Counted from the stretch's first letter, positions 11,722-24,389 are shown. The stretch is 64,000 nucleotides of DNA from Gentiana macrophylla (GCA_026214975.1 CM047806.1:100557832-100621831), one strand, 5' to 3'. Program-made: numbers and translations. Notes: generated from the sequence alone by a model not told the origin.

Positions 11722-14700
11722 ATGGCCGCTTCAAAGAAAACTCAAGAAGAACAGTTAATCACCACACCCGATACTTTCACACTTCAAGAATTCGAAGAAA
11801 TGTGTGGTAATACCTTCTCTCCACTATATATCTCAAAAGATTGAAGATTACTGTGCCTACGAAAATCTTTTGGAAGCAAAATTGCAACAAGAAATGGGTT
11901 TGGAAGGTCTATTGCAATTTTGGGAGAATATGAATATTGATCCAGGTCGCTTACCACTTCAACACAAAGGCTTTTCTTAGACAAATTTCAGCCAAAAAGG
12001 AACTAGCAAAGTTAGCCGTTACACATATTCAAAGATCTCAAAACTGAATTTTCTCTTCTCAGCAGATGGATCAACAGACATGCCATCGGGCAGCACAAAG
12101 GGCTAAGTAAATTAACTGAAGATAGTATCTACCTAATGAATGTCATATGGGATGGATTTGAATTCAACTAGGCTGGATAGATCTTCAATCAGATCAAGCA
12201 GCAACACTTGGCTGAACTAGCGAGTGTCGTCAAGAGAGCCTAAGTCAAGGATGTTGGTCCCAGAGAAGGGTAAAACTAGAGTCGGGGGGGGTGAATGACT
12301 ATAGTTGAGTTTCAAAAACTTTTCTTATATTAGAAAGTTTTTGGGCAGCAGATAAGTCCCTTCTTACTATGTTGTTTCAAAGTAGTTTAAGCAATCATAA
12401 ATATATGATATAATATTAGCTACTAAATGAATGCAGTAAGGTAAATTGCAGAAAGTAAATTGACACAAGGCTTATAGTGGTTCAGGGTGGTGTAATCCCT
12501 TAATCCACTCTTCTCCTGTGATGATTGGAGGAGTTCATTATTGTTTTCACAGATACAATAGTACGATTGTCCATGACTTCACAAGCTTCACAATCTACAA
12601 GACTATCACTCCTTGATCGCAATGGGCTTCAAAGGACTCGCCTCTTTCACCGCCTCCTAGGATCAAATCCTTCAAAGAGCCTTTCACAAACACAACTCCT
12701 TCTCGATGCCTCTCGATTCAGCTTGCTTGATTGATGTGAATTAGATTCACAAACTTGTTGATCAATCTCAATGCTTGATGTTTGATTTGTAGCTCTTAGA
12801 TTTGAGTTGATCATCAGATATTTCCTTTTAGCACATATAGAAGACTTTTCACTTTGACAGAGTTTTTGCTCGATTCTTGATCGTCGTTATTTTTCTTTTC
12901 TCACAATGTCTTCTGCTTATAGCCTTGATTATTCTTTTTTGAATTTTCGTCTGCTATTATATTAATGAGGGGAATAATCCTTGATTTTATTCTTGATTCC
13001 CCATTAATTGTATTCTCCTTGATTTTAGTGATCGATTTTTTTCAAACGCTACCGTAAAATCCGCCATTGATTGATCCTTTATTTATTGTGCATTTAAAGT
13101 CGGATCTTCAGATCATCTTCATATTACACAACTGACGGTAAGGTTTACTTAGCCGCTCTCCGAACGGGTCAAGTGATCTATCCGACTTTTCCGCTTAGAT
13201 CTTCCTTCACCGCTTCGCCTTCACTCACCAAAGTCGGCTTTACTTTGCCGATTCACTGCTTTCCTTCATTATTTCAAATAATGAGAATCTTTGTACTTCA
13301 CCGATCCTTGATTGGGGTGAGATCATTGTACACCATATTTAAACATTAAGTTTCATCACTTAAAGTATAACTTAGACTTATCCAAGGTCATCACAGCACT
13401 CTTGGTTATAAGTCATACCATATGTCTTCATTGCTTCTCTCGCTGGTACTTGGTCGGCTTCACTCGAAATCTGCTTTTGCTTTGCCGCCCTACCAACTAG
13501 TACATTACTTGTCCGACTCACCTTATACAACATGTTAGACCCTAAGTAAAGACTTATACATAGAATTCTAACTTATTTTAGGCTTGCTATAACAGCTAGT
13601 ATGGCCATCATCAAAAAATAATAAAATGTTCCTAACAAAGGAAGACAAATTGATGGAAGATTTCAATCAAGAAATCACTTATCTTAGTGATTCAATATTA
13701 TTTGGAAAGAATCAAGAGCTGGGAATAAGAATGCACAAGTCACATTACAAAGTCGTCAAAGAGCTGCAAGTTCAACAAAAGGAACTTCCCAACCAAGCTA
13801 ACTAGGCAAACTATGTCCCAAAGAAATCGCTTCAAAGAAAAAGGAATTAAAAGGAAAGCTGAGACACAAGGAGAAAAATCAGTTGTACGGTGTTTGTACC
13901 CAGGCACTTCAAATCAGTTAGCATCAACTGAGGGGGAACAACCACTGACAGCTGACAGCATCAAGCTAAAACCTTCAGTTCCTGGAATTGTTTCTCAACT
14001 TCAACAGAGAATATCTGAGAAACAAGTTTTTGTTATGAATATTGAGCAACAGAAACAAGAAACTCAGCAACCAAAGGAGTATCTCTTTGATGCTGAGAGG
14101 ATCATCAAACTGATTAACATGAAGCTCAAGACTGAAGATTCTCGAGAAGCTACTCTACCTAATAAAGAAAAACTATTGTTGGAGAAACTGGAAATACCAA
14201 ATCTATACGCATTATTTCCTATGGAAGAATTTCTCAACAATTGCTTTAACAGATTTCAAGAGATAGCCAAGAGAACTAAATCAACCACATCATCCACACC
14301 GAAGGAAATTTCAAAGAAGAAAGATGATGATAAGGATGATGATTCACAGAAAGAAGTTCAAAAGAGTACAGTTTTGCAGTCAAGCACTCAGATTGAACAA
14401 CCAACGCAAACTGATACTAAGGAAGAAGGATTGCCAGTTGAAACCCAGACAACTGGCAATAAAGAAAAAGGAGCTATAGATGATGTTAATCATCAACTGA
14501 TGTTAATTGAAGATGCCAATCAGTCTCGAATCCAAGAAATAGAGGAAGAAGACCCATCTAAGAAGCTTACTACAGAAGAATTGAGCAAAGTACAAGAAGG
14601 CTTGAAGATTATGCTCAACCAAAAGGATGATATAAGTGGTCTTCTATCACATGTTTCCAGTTATTTGGATTACAGGAAGAAAACTGATGTCTCAACTCAT

Positions 14701-15449
14701 AATAACTTGGACGTTATCAAGCAATCCACTTCGCACTCGGCCTGAGATTCTCGCCTAAAAGAAAACTTGAACAAGAAACTTTGGTAGATCGAGAAACTCA
14801 TGCTCAACTGAATGGCACCTCAACCATTTATGTGCTAGAAACTCAACTCGTAGATGTCATCACCTCTCGTAAAGAGATGTCAACAAATGAGAAGGCAACA
14901 CATCAACTAATCAATGAGATGTATGATGCCAAAAAGGGGGATGTGGAGGAAGAAAAGCTGAAGTTATGTGAAGAAAAACTGAAGCTTGAAACTGAGTTGA
15001 TAGAACTGAAGAAAGCAAAATCAGCAACATATTCCAACATCAGACAAATTGTAGAACTAATTGATGAGCAAACATACTCAAATACAAATAACCTGTGACA
15101 CGTAAGAGCTACTCTCACTGAAGATCTTTGGATGAAGTTTGTTGATGACTACAATCATGTCAAAGCCAAGTACAGATACAAGAAATATGAAGAATCACTC
15201 AACTACATTTTGTGTGACCTTTATAGTAAACAAAAAATGGCAAACCACAAGAAGATCAAAAGGATTGAAGAAAAACTGAATATCAGAGACAAAACTAAAC
15301 AGATGAAAACAGATGTCAATGAGTTTGAAAATTATTACAAAGATGAAAGTCATTTGCCAATGTTAGCTATGAAGAGAAAATGGAAGCTAACAAGCCAAGT
15401 GGACTACCTCAAGACTTTCAGTAATGAAGACACAAAGATTGAACAATAA
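11722..15449 (+). pseudogene. C1 additional 3' ORF, interrupted by solo LTR S1
   Basis: Extra ORF in the place where Sireviruses carry an env-like gene; function unknown. It starts at ATG 11722 (MAASKKTQEEQL) and breaks after 37 codons; later pieces read LTEDSIYLMNVIWDGFEF. S1 interrupts it at 12252-13637. Downstream it reopens at 13813-14745 (310 codons; Lys/Glu/Gln-rich, acidic, no membrane span), 14781-15098 (Glu/Lys-rich coiled coil) and 15132-15449. Without S1 the reading region spans about 2.3 kb. No signal peptide or transmembrane segment is visible, so an envelope role is not supported. The C-terminal part recurs in C4 (32431-32960). Confidence 0.7.
12252..13637 (-). mobile_element. 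Solo LTR S1 of a Copia element
   Basis: On the minus strand it begins TGTTAGGAACA and ends GGGACCAACA (plus-strand ends TGTTGGTCCC...CCTAACA). It is flanked by a perfect 5-bp target duplication AAGGA at 12247-12251 and 13638-13642. There is no internal region, so it is a solo LTR left by recombination between two LTRs. Its 5' end (GATGGCCATACTAGCTGTTATAG) matches the start of the C2 LTR, so it belongs to that family. A C/G tract near its 3' end (12283-12291) is shared by all Copia LTRs of this group here. Confidence 0.92.
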
Positions 15450-15658
15450 TATCGCCTTCATGACAAAAGAAGGAAGTATGTCTTAGCTAAATAGAAAGCT
15501 GCTTATGTTTCATTTTAGTTTTTATAAAATGTGTAACTTGATCCAGTTTTTGCAAAATCTTAATGAAATTCATTTCCAGTTTTACCTTGTTTTGTATTGT
15601 TTTTATCTTTAAACTTTTCTTTTAAGGAGGGTTTTGGCATCATCAAAAAGGGGGAAAT
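15450..15658 (+). other. C1 3' UTR and polypurine tract
   Basis: A short untranslated stretch rich in T, then the conserved TTTTGGCATCATCAAAAAGG block and the polypurine tract AAAAAGGGGGAAA at 15645-15657 that primes plus-strand DNA synthesis. The same block precedes the 3' LTRs of C4 and, altered, C3. Confidence 0.8.
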
Positions 15659-17479
15659 TGTTGGGAATAAAATTTAGTTTTGATGATGATTCATCTTATT
15701 CAAGAACATATTTGTTACACCCCATTGATGAAGTGCTGAAACTACCTGTTATAATGAAAGGCTAAAAGATGTCTAGAACTGAATGTATAAGTTTTACTAG
15801 AGTCTGATAATTGTATAGGTTATATCAGACAAGCACTGTAATAGATAGAAGTGTCGTAAAACTGAAAACTGGAATTCATCTAAGAAACTGGAAAGATAGT
15901 TATGTGAATCTGACTCAGACTATATCAAGAACTGACGTTCACTCGAAGATAGTTGTAGATTCATAAAACAAGAAAGTGGAATATGGGCCAAGAAGAGAAG
16001 GAACTGAAGAAGGTAAGTTCGCTGAGGGACGCAGACTTATTTGACTTATCTAGAAGACAGAAGAACTAAAGGTTCAAACTCAGTTATTAAAGATTGAAGA
16101 ACTGAGGGTTCAAACTCAGTTTATGAAGACCAAGTCGAGATCAGAAGTTTGACTTCAGCCGCTTTGTGGTGACTCGAATCGAATTTATGGATCTTAGATG
16201 AAGGCCTCAAGAGTCATAAGGACAATGAACTCTTAGATGATATTTGCTTATGGTTTACCCTGATTGAGTCAATTACAATCAGATGAAAAACTGGAGTACT
16301 GATATATAAAGAAGAGTAAAATCTCAGTTAATGCTCCAAGTAAGTCAAGAACTGACAACTGAAGAATTCAGTATAAAAATGATCAGGAAACTCAATTTTA
16401 TTAGTCAGTCATCCAATGAACTGATAGTACAGTCGAACGTTGTAAGGGAAGCAATTCTATTGGATGAAATACTGACAAGTCAGAACGGTCACAAAATATA
16501 GCCGTTACAAGATAGACGTTGTTACAATTCAAATTCATGCGAAATGAATGTTGGACCTCACACTATAAATAGAGGACCTTGCACCAAGGATCAATACCAA
16601 GAATTAACAAGATTACAAGCATTTTTGTGCAAGAGTCTAGTTCATTTGATTTATCATCTATATTTGCGCTAACAAGATCAATCAAGAATTTCTTCAAGTG
16701 TTCAAGCTACACAAAATTTATTCCGAATCTGACACTTTGAAGAACCACAAACAAGAATAAATTTATTGATTCTCTACCCAACTTTAATTCTTAATCAAAG
16801 GTTCAGACTATAAAGCAATCCGGTGAAGGATTAGCCAAGGACAGTTGTATCAGCAGTCGGGTAGACTGTGTTTGTGGTGGTAGCTGGTTAAGAGGCATAC
16901 GGAACCCTTTAAGGACCAGTGGCTCAAGCATTTGAAGAGCAGCAATCCAACTTGTTCTTTAACTGTTTAGATAGTGAAGCTAGGATTAGCCAAGGACTAT
17001 TGTTTAGGAATTTTTGTAATAGCTCACCTCAAGAAGTTCTAGTGGAATTTTCCTCCTACACCACATGGGAAGAGAGGACTGGCAGGATTACACCACCTGG
17101 AACCTCTATAACTCTTGTTTCATTTACTTTACGCATTTACATTCTATTATTCATCATTACAACATTTATTATTGTTCATATAGCATACTGAAGATCTGAT
17201 TGTTACACTGAATTATAGCTCACAATCTGACATTCATCAGAATTCAGTTTAGCACACTCAGCATTCACAAAGAATAACAAAATCAAGAAAAAGGCTAAAA
17301 ATTATATCCGCTGCCGGTTGACTCAGTTTGTTATAAGTCAGTTGACTTAGACTCAGCTCAGTCAGCTTAACTCCACACAAGTTTTTAACTCAACATAAAT
17401 AGCTTAAATCTAGTTTTTAGTGTCAAGTTTATTCACCTCCCCCCTCTAAACTTGTGTCAGCCTTTCCAAGGGACCAACA
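15659..17479 (+). repeat. 3' LTR of C1
   Basis: Starts TGTTGGGAATAAA after the polypurine tract and ends GACCAACA. It holds the inverted AACGG pair (16484-16506) and TATAAATA (16564-16571). It has about 58 bp (around 15950-16005) not present in the 5' LTR. A 90-codon open frame at 16919-17191 is LTR sequence, not a gene. Confidence 0.92.
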
Positions 17480-18534
17480 AATTCCCACACCTCAAATCTT
17501 TCCACTTCTAAGATACTCATAGCCGCATCTCGCTCTACTTCAAAATATTCCATGTCATTTGACAAGAGTGATAGACTCCGTGTAATCATAAGGCACTTTG
17601 GGTACAATTGGCCAATAAAACCACACTATATTAGCTTCGTTGTCGCCTTATCCGACCATAGTGACCACCACCACTCTCTCCGATTGGCAATGCTCTAAAA
17701 TGTCGGGTATTTCCATGTCATGCACACATCTTTTCAAGACATTGTCAAGATATAACCTTTTGGTAATGTCATCCCAAAGGTAATGTAAGCTCCCTAAAGA
17801 AAATTTTCTTATCTTGACTTGTAAAATCCGTGGTAAGTAAAAGTTGACAATATGAGTAAACCAGGGAATACCTTTCCGCTCTTGCTAACGGTATGTTGAG
17901 GTGCAAATCGAGAATTAACTCGAGCAACTACAAATGACCTCAAACAATTGTTCATCGTGGAAATTCTTCTAACTCCATAGATTGCTCCTCCTCGCCGCTT
18001 GAAATCTTGACAAATTGATTGGTTACCTAATTTTCGATCCTTTCTTGTCCTTATTTCCACATCCAAATCCTATAGCAAAGAAGATCCACTCAACAATCGC
18101 AGCCTTGAATCTTATGGTCGTAAGATACTTCAAAGTCGCATTATCGCTGAAAACTATGATTTTAGACCCTATCGAGTAAGATCTAAACTTGTCGAAAAGA
18201 AAAATAATAGCCGTGAGTTCCTTCTCGCTTGTTGCGTAGTTCCGCTGGGAAGTGTTTAGGTGTGGCTAGCATAATAGTTTGGCTCAAGATCTTTCTATCG
18301 GCCGCCCAAAGTCGCCTCCAATCGCACTGCCGCTAGCGCCGTGATATCACCTTGAATGGTTTGTCCAACTGGGCTACCGTATCAGAGCCGAGATTAACAT
18401 TTACTTCAGAGTGTGAAATTCTTTCTTATACTTTTCATCAAGATAAATGGTAGATCTTTTTCCAATAGCTCAGTAAGAGGTCTCAAAACCTTAGAAAAAT
18501 CATTTATGAACAACCTATAGAATCCTGCATGACC
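17480..18534 (-). pseudogene. Athila-type pol: RT thumb, RNase H, start of integrase (G3)
   Basis: Read from 18534 down: HAGFYRLFINDFSKVLRPLTELLEKD (RT connection, about 18530-18450), a damaged block ending in NYATSEKELTAIIFLFDKFRSY with SDNATLKYL (RNase H, about 18270-18120), KIRKFSLGSLHYLWDD, then RCVHDMEIPDILEHC and RDAAMSILEVERFEVWE at the joint with C1. These are in the order seen in Athila pol, and the last block runs straight into the integrase piece at 4036. Stops and frameshifts are scattered throughout. The upstream end is cut by C2 at 18535. Confidence 0.85.
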
Positions 18535-19116
18535 TGTTAAGAACATATTTAATGTTTTGAGGATAGCCATGCTAGCTGTTATAGAAAGTCTGAAAATAAG
18601 TTAGAAATAATTGTATAGGTCTTACTTAGAGTCTGACATGTTGTATAAGTTCAGTCAGACAAACAATGTAATAGATTGGTAGGCAGCTCAGTTAAGTGAA
18701 GATCAGAAGAATAGCTGAGTAAAGATGGGCAAGTAACCAACATAGTGAAATGAAGACCTTATGGACCAACTTACAACCAAGGAAGTCTGTGATGATTTTG
18801 GGCAAGTCTAATTTTTTTATAACTAGTAATGAAATCGATTTTACAAATATGGTGCACATTGATCTCACCCAAATCAAGGATCTGTAAAGTACAAGCTACA
18901 TTACCTGTTAAAAATCAACAGAGAAGGTATGACAGAATGAAAATATCTAAGTAAAATATAAACATAGAAGTGGAATGATAGGCAGTTGAGTAAAGGGTAA
19001 GTAGCCGAGTGAAGCTCACCGGTGAAGATTAGTCAGCTGATGGATATAAGCTGTTAGATAAAATTTGCAACATGATTAATTTGAACAGAAGTTGCTAAAC
19101 AGAAGTTTGAACAACA
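18535..19116 (+). repeat. 5' LTR of C2, shortened
   Basis: Starts TGTTAAGAACATATTTAATG and shares the ATAGCCATGCTAGCTGTTATAG block with S1. It ends about 19116 (ACAACA), before a degenerate primer site CCTAGTATCAGAAC. At ~580 bp it is much shorter than the 1386-bp S1, so it has an internal deletion. The end position is approximate. Confidence 0.65.
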
Positions 19117-19219
19117 TTATTCCTAGTATCAGAACATGTTCTGATCTGATTTCTGGTTACAAAGAGATCACCTATTTTCAAAGTTGTTTTTCAAATCTGT
19201 GATACATACATATTCTTGT

Positions 19220-20260
19220 CTACAGTGTCAACAATTTTGATGAATACAGAATAAAGATGTTATCTCATCTTGTAGCCACACATGAAGAAATGCTGGTTGT
19301 GATAAACGAATGTCCTATCAAGATCATGACCACAACAACAAGAGCTCAAAGTCAGGAAACTCAAATTGAATAACCTAAAAATGATTGGTCAAAAGACGAC
19401 AAAAGAATAGCAAACCTTGATTATGTTGCAAAAGACATGGTCATGAAAACGCTGGATAGAAATATGTTCATGATAGTCAAAGATTGCAAAACAGCTAAAG
19501 AAATATGGAACAAACTTTCCCTTGTCAATGAAGGTTCAGAGGCAATCAAGAGAACAAATCAGATGTTGCTAAATAGTAGTTTGAGAGTTTCAAAATTAAA
19601 CCTCGAGAATCTATTGATCAAATAGACATCGATTTTTAAGCATCATCATGAACTATAAATAAATTTTGGACACACTTATCCCCAAAAGGAAGTGTGTCTG
19701 AAAATTCTGAGAAGCTTATCAGACATATGGAAGATTATTATGTCAGTGCTCAAAGACACAATGGATCTTGCCAAAACTGACACTCTGTATTGATGTCACA
19801 ATTAAAAGCTCATGAATTTGAATTGAATAATCGAAGAACGTGCACCAAAGAGATGCACACAAGACAAATACACCGCTTGCACCTCAAATAGAGTAAGCGA
19901 GCTGAGTCAACCAGCAAAGAGACTCGGGAGCTGAAGAACAAGTGGCATTACTGATCACAATGTTTGATAGATTAAAAAAGAAGCATCTCAAGGGAGACTC
20001 TTCATCAAAGCACAGATCATCTTCAAGCAAAGAAATCAAGAAAAAGATGATGAACTCAGTGCCTCAACAGTAGAAGAAGAAAGGACACTTCAAAGTCAAT
20101 GTCTTGAAGAAAAGAATGAGAAATATGAGAAGAAAAGAGATCTAAGTCAATGATAAAAATAAGAAAAGCAAGAAGGATTTAAATGTTGAGACAAGCAAAG
20201 AAGAAGACAAGAAGGTAAAGCAGAGTCATCCGACAATGACTCAACCGAATCATCCAAAGA
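19220..20260 (+). pseudogene. C2 Gag remnant
   Basis: UBN2-type capsid blocks: FDEYRIKMLSHLVATHEEM, PKNDWSKDDKRIANLDYVAKD, then the open stretch 19437-19625 with LDRNMFMIVKDCKTAKEIWNKL. After 19625 the frame is lost. A damaged zinc-knuckle region appears at about 20060-20105, where only the first Cys and the spacing of basic residues can be followed in mixed frames. Homology to the C1 and C4 Gag is clear in the first half only. Confidence 0.75.
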
Positions 20261-21260
20261 CAGATAATGACAAAGCATGCTTATGCCTAATGCAAAAGAG
20301 GTTGAAGAAACACAGTACTTTCTAGTGCATACTCTTCTAATGCATCCACCTTAACACTACACAATCTTTATTTCCTCTTGATTCTCGCAAAATCTATTCC
20401 AAAATCTCATGAGTAGATTTGAAGAAATATGCACTAATCACGTAAATTTGAGAACAAGAATGTAAGAATCTAAGGAAGGAAAAAAGATTGAAAATGAACT
20501 GATAAGCTAAAAACCAACTCAAATAGTAAGAAAGATCACTTAGATACTCAACAAACATCGATGATCATTTATCTCGTGCGCATGCACTCAAATAAGAAAA
20601 TTCCCTTGTTCACGAGAAAATCATCAGATCACCTCACAAACCTCCAAAAAGGTTTGATCCGTGATCCGGTCTTGGCTACAATAGTCAAGATGAGGAAATA
20701 CACAATATACAATACAAACGTGAAATCATGAACAAAACTGGTCAAAAATTCAGAAAAGGACAGACTATTGAGTCTACCACTTATCCTGCACAAGTGAAGT
20801 CAAGAACCAGTGCAGTGAATCAGAAATTCAAATCATCTGTTATACATCCTACTAAAATTAAGGCAATACTGAAAGGTAAAGGATGAATCTACCCTTCAGA
20901 GGATGATTGGAATGTTCTACCCCCAACATACAAGAAGAGACCAACTCATACAAAACCAAATGTATTTAGAAACACCAAACAAGGTGCATGGTACTGTATA
21001 AAAGAGGTCAGATGAAAACATGTCACCTCCTATATATCGAGAGTGAAACGGGATGCTATGGCACCAAAATGAAAGAAAGTGTATCAAAATACTTTAAGTA
21101 TATGTATTAGAAACTATTTTACGATGCCTTACACCTATGAGGTTGATGACTTCAACCCTTCAAGAAGGAGATCCTTTGATACACTCTGGTGTCGAGGCAT
21201 GACTATGAAAAGGCATGGACCCAAACAAAGGTGGGTACCTAAAAATACTTAATTTGTTTT
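20261..21260 (+). other. C2 gag-protease linker, degenerate
   Basis: A 1-kb stretch with no sustained frame. Short echoes of the linker (DDWNVLPPTYKKR-like at about 20905, MDPNKGGYLK-like with shifts near 21210) place it between Gag and protease. Nothing else is recognised. Confidence 0.5.
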
Positions 21261-21264
21261 GTAG

Positions 21265-21480
21265 GATGTCTGGTACATAGACAATGAATGTTCCAGGCAT
21301 ATGACAGGCAACAAGGGATGGTTGACAGATTTCAAAGCTTTTGATGGGCCAAAAGTTACCCTTGAGGCAAAAAAACCCTGGTAAGATTAATGGAGAAGGC
21401 ATGTTTTTAAAGAACAATTTGAAGATTCAGAATGTGGCATATGTCAAAGGATTGAGCTTCAATATATAAAGCATCAACCA
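21265..21480 (+). pseudogene. C2 retropepsin remnant with altered active site
   Basis: Reads DVWYIDNECSRHMTGNKGW: the catalytic Asp-Ser-Gly of this family is Asp-Asn-Glu here, so the enzyme would be inactive even without the frameshift near 21375. The following block NLKIQNVAYVKGLS is in frame order with other Copia proteases. Confidence 0.75.
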
Positions 21481-21562
21481 CCTCTCGTGGATTTAAGGCT
21501 AAATGTACACTTCCAACAAAAAGGATGTCAAGTGGTTCACAAAATGACAAACATCATAGTTC

Positions 21563-22500
21563 TTGTGGAAAAGAGAAGACAACATGTATGTGCTTGATTG
21601 GAGCACATCAAAAGCAGAAACATGTGCGCTGGTAAAGCATAAGCAGTCACCTAGTTGGAAATGGCATAAGAGACTCGATCATATGAGCTTCAAGACAATC
21701 AACAAACTAGAAAAGAAAAAATTAGTGGAAGGACTATCGGAATTGACATACAAGAAAGAATGTCTATGTGATGCATGTCAAAAAGTGGAAGCATATCAAA
21801 AGCTCATTCAAGTCCAAGCCACACCACCAACAACATTCATCCTATAACTCTTACACATGGATTTGTTTGGTCCAAATACACCAAAGATGTCCTGAGTAGG
21901 GAAGAAATGATCTCTAGTAGTGGTTGATGAAAAGAAAAGATAAACACTCAAGAAACTTCCAGCCTACTCAAAAGACTTCAAAATGAGAAAGAACTATAGA
22001 TTATCAAGATAAGATCGCATACAGGGGACAAAATTTCTAAATGAAGTAAGAAAAAGCTATTTTGAAGAAAATGGAGTTGCACACCAACTATCTCAGAGAA
22101 GAACTCCACAACAAAATGGAGTAGCAGAAAGATGAAACAGAACCTTAAAAGAAGCTGTTAGATCAATGATAGCTGGAGCTAACTGACCTAAAAGATTTTG
22201 GCCAGAAGCAGCAAACACAGCATGCTAAACACAGAATAGGTCAATAATCAACAAGTTTCATGGCAAAACTCCATATGAAGTATGGAATGGCAGAAGACCA
22301 AACATCTCACATCTACACATGTATAGAGCCAAATGCTTTGTGTTGAACACTTTTGATGAAAATGCAGATGGAGCAATCTTCATGGGATATTCAGTTGCAA
22401 GCAAAGCATTTAGAGTATTGAACAAAAGAACGTTCGTGATTAAAGAATGTATTCATGTAGTGTTTGATGAACCAAACACATGCTGTGAAGATCTAAAAAT
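21563..22500 (+). pseudogene. C2 integrase remnant
   Basis: The open stretch 21563-21847 holds the GAG-pre-integrase domain: NMYVLDWSTSKAETCALV, WHKRLDHMSFKTIN (His pair) and ECLCDACQK (Cys pair intact). Downstream, DLFGPNTPK, a damaged second-Asp block, and QQNGVAER(stop) followed by NRTLKEA mark the core with frameshifts between. 22319-22513 covers [19 protein letters not shown] and HVVFDEPN, the C-terminal end. Confidence 0.78.
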
Positions 22501-22639
22501 TCAAGAAGAATAAATGACAAGAAAACAAGATTCTAGACTAGCTTATGCAGAAGCAGAGGCACCAACTGCACTACTTGATGAAGCAGTTGATGAACATGAA
22601 GATACACCAGCTAACACACCAACAGAGGCGAGCTCTCAT

Positions 22640-23570
22640 AACAACTCCACTAAATGTTAAATGGCATAAAGATCATCCACCGAGCAAGTCATTGGAGATG
22701 TGAATGCATGTGTCAGAACTGTAAGGCAACTGGAGAGAATGATAACATGTTTTCTATCACAGGTTGAACCATAGACCATACATGAAGCAATACAAGATTC
22801 TGACTCGATTACAGCTACGAAAGAAGAAATCAATGAATTTGAAAGAAATGAAGTTTGGGAAATAATGCATAGAACAGACATAGCAAATATCATTAGCACT
22901 AAATGGGTTTTCAGAAACAAAATGTATGAACAACGATATACTGTGAGAAACAAAGAGACTTGTAGCAAAAGGATACTTACAAGCTTAATGCATAGATTAT
23001 GATGAAACATTTGCACTAGTAGAAAAAATGGAAGCAATAAGGCTATTTCTTGCATTTGCCGCACACGAGAAATTCAAAGTCTACCAGATGGATGTAAAAA
23101 GTGCATTCCTAAATGGATTGTTAGAAGAAGTAGTATATGTGCAACAACCACCTGGATTTTAAATAAAAGGCAAGGAAGGCAAAGTATACCAGTAGAAGAA
23201 ATCCTTATATGGACTAAAATAGGCACCCAGATCCGGGTATGATATATTGTCACAATTCCTTATAAGCAATGGTTTCACAAAGTATGATTGACAAAACCTT
23301 ATTCAAGATGGAAGAAGGATAAGCACTCTGCTATTCTAATAAATATGTGGATGATATCATATTTGGATCAGAGGATGAGAAACTGTGTGAAAAAAATTCA
23401 AATCTTATGAAAAGCAAATTTCAAATGAGTATGATGGGATAACTCAACTATTTTCTTGTTTTACAAATGAAGAAAATGGAAGATGGTATCTTCATCAATC
23501 AAGAAAAGTATACTAAAAATATGATCATGAAGTATGGTATGGATACCTGTGGAGTATCAGAAACACGTAT
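22640..23570 (+). pseudogene. C2 reverse transcriptase remnant
   Basis: Blocks in order: [79 protein letters not shown], a LYGLK(stop)AP block, [17 protein letters not shown] (about 23344-23394) and [10 protein letters not shown]. At least six in-frame stops and several shifts. The YVDD catalytic block itself is intact. Confidence 0.8.
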
Positions 23571-24389
23571 GTGTGCAAGAGTCATACATGGAAAAGATGA
23601 ATCAAAAAGGATGTTGATCGGTTATATAGATGCATAATTGGTTCACTATTTTACTTAATCGCCAAGAGACTTATATATAGCATTTGTAGTAGGAGTATGT
23701 GTAAGATTCCAATCACTACAATAGGAATCTCATCTCCTAGCAGCTAATACAATCTTCAAATATCTGAAGCATACAACGAATGTGGGAATTTGGTATCCAA
23801 GAGATGGTGGATTCAAACTAACATCCTACTTAGACTTAGATTATGTTGGATGTAAGGTTGATAGAAAAAGAACTTCAGGGGCTTGTCAAATGCTAGGCAG
23901 GAGACAAGTATCCTTGTTTAGTAAGAAGAAAAACTCTATATGCACTTCAACATTTGAGGCATAATATATAGCAGCTTGGTAGTCAGAGTTCAAAATCATA
24001 TGGATCGCATAACAAGTAGCTAAGAGACTATGGATTGAAGGGAAGACAATCCCACCTGTGATGACGATACAAGTGCAATCTCATTCACAAAAATCCTGAC
24101 TCCATTCAAAAACAAAACATATTGATATAAGACATCATTTTATAAGAGATAATGTTGAAAAAGAGATGTGATCTTACAAAGACATCACTACAGAAAATCA
24201 ACTTGCACGCATATTCACTAAACCACTCAAACCACTCACCATGAAAGATTTTGCAAGGTAAGGACTGAGTTGGGAATGATTGAAATGGACTAAGTTAAAA
24301 TGGGCATCTAACCGAGTAACTCACGAGTAACTTCACTAGCGGGCTGCCTTTGCCGTGATGGGTGAGCTCACTTGGCGTGTCAACCACCG
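23571..24389 (+). pseudogene. C2 RNase H remnant and truncated 3' end
   Basis: RNase H blocks include YIAFVVGVCVRFQS, GIWYPRDGGFKLTSYLDLDYVG (open stretch 23782-23964) and VDRKRTSGACQMLG, KTKHIDIRHHFIRDNVEK near 24110-24165 and RTELGMIEMD at about 24259-24290, the natural end of Pol. The last 90 bases before the C3 LTR (24390) are untranslated; no 3' ORF, polypurine tract or 3' LTR follows. Confidence 0.75.

Larger units (their letters stand above)
4037..17479 (+). mobile_element. Copia retrotransposon C1, Sirevirus-like, with 3' ORF
   Basis: Full element with two LTRs (1768 and 1821 bp), tRNA-Met type primer site, gag with zinc knuckle, protease, integrase, RT and RNase H in Copia order, then a long extra 3' ORF and polypurine tract. 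The motifs YVDDIIFGS and TKHIDVRHHFIRDHV, the long LTRs and the additional 3' ORF agree with the Sirevirus lineage. The insertion splits the G3 integrase: coding sense resumes on each side. The 5-bp flanks are AATGA and AATTC, a target duplication that has decayed. The body contains solo LTR S1 and many stops and frameshifts, so the element is defective. Confidence 0.9.
18535..24389 (+). mobile_element. Copia retrotransposon C2, old, 3' end missing
   Basis: Runs from a 5' LTR inserted in the G3 RT (preceding bases TGACC) through gag, protease, integrase, RT and RNase H to about 24300, then stops where the LTR of C3 begins. Stops are far more frequent than in C1, and the protease active site is altered, so it is the most decayed Copia here. 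No 3' LTR is present; it is presumed lost with the deletion described in the findings. Confidence 0.85.

Noticed and set aside
11722..15449. 3' ORF as an envelope protein
   Set aside because: No signal peptide, transmembrane span or cysteine pattern seen; the sequence is hydrophilic and coiled-coil rich.
16919..17191. 90-codon frame as a gene
   Set aside because: It lies fully inside the C1 3' LTR, and the equivalent parts of the other LTRs are closed.
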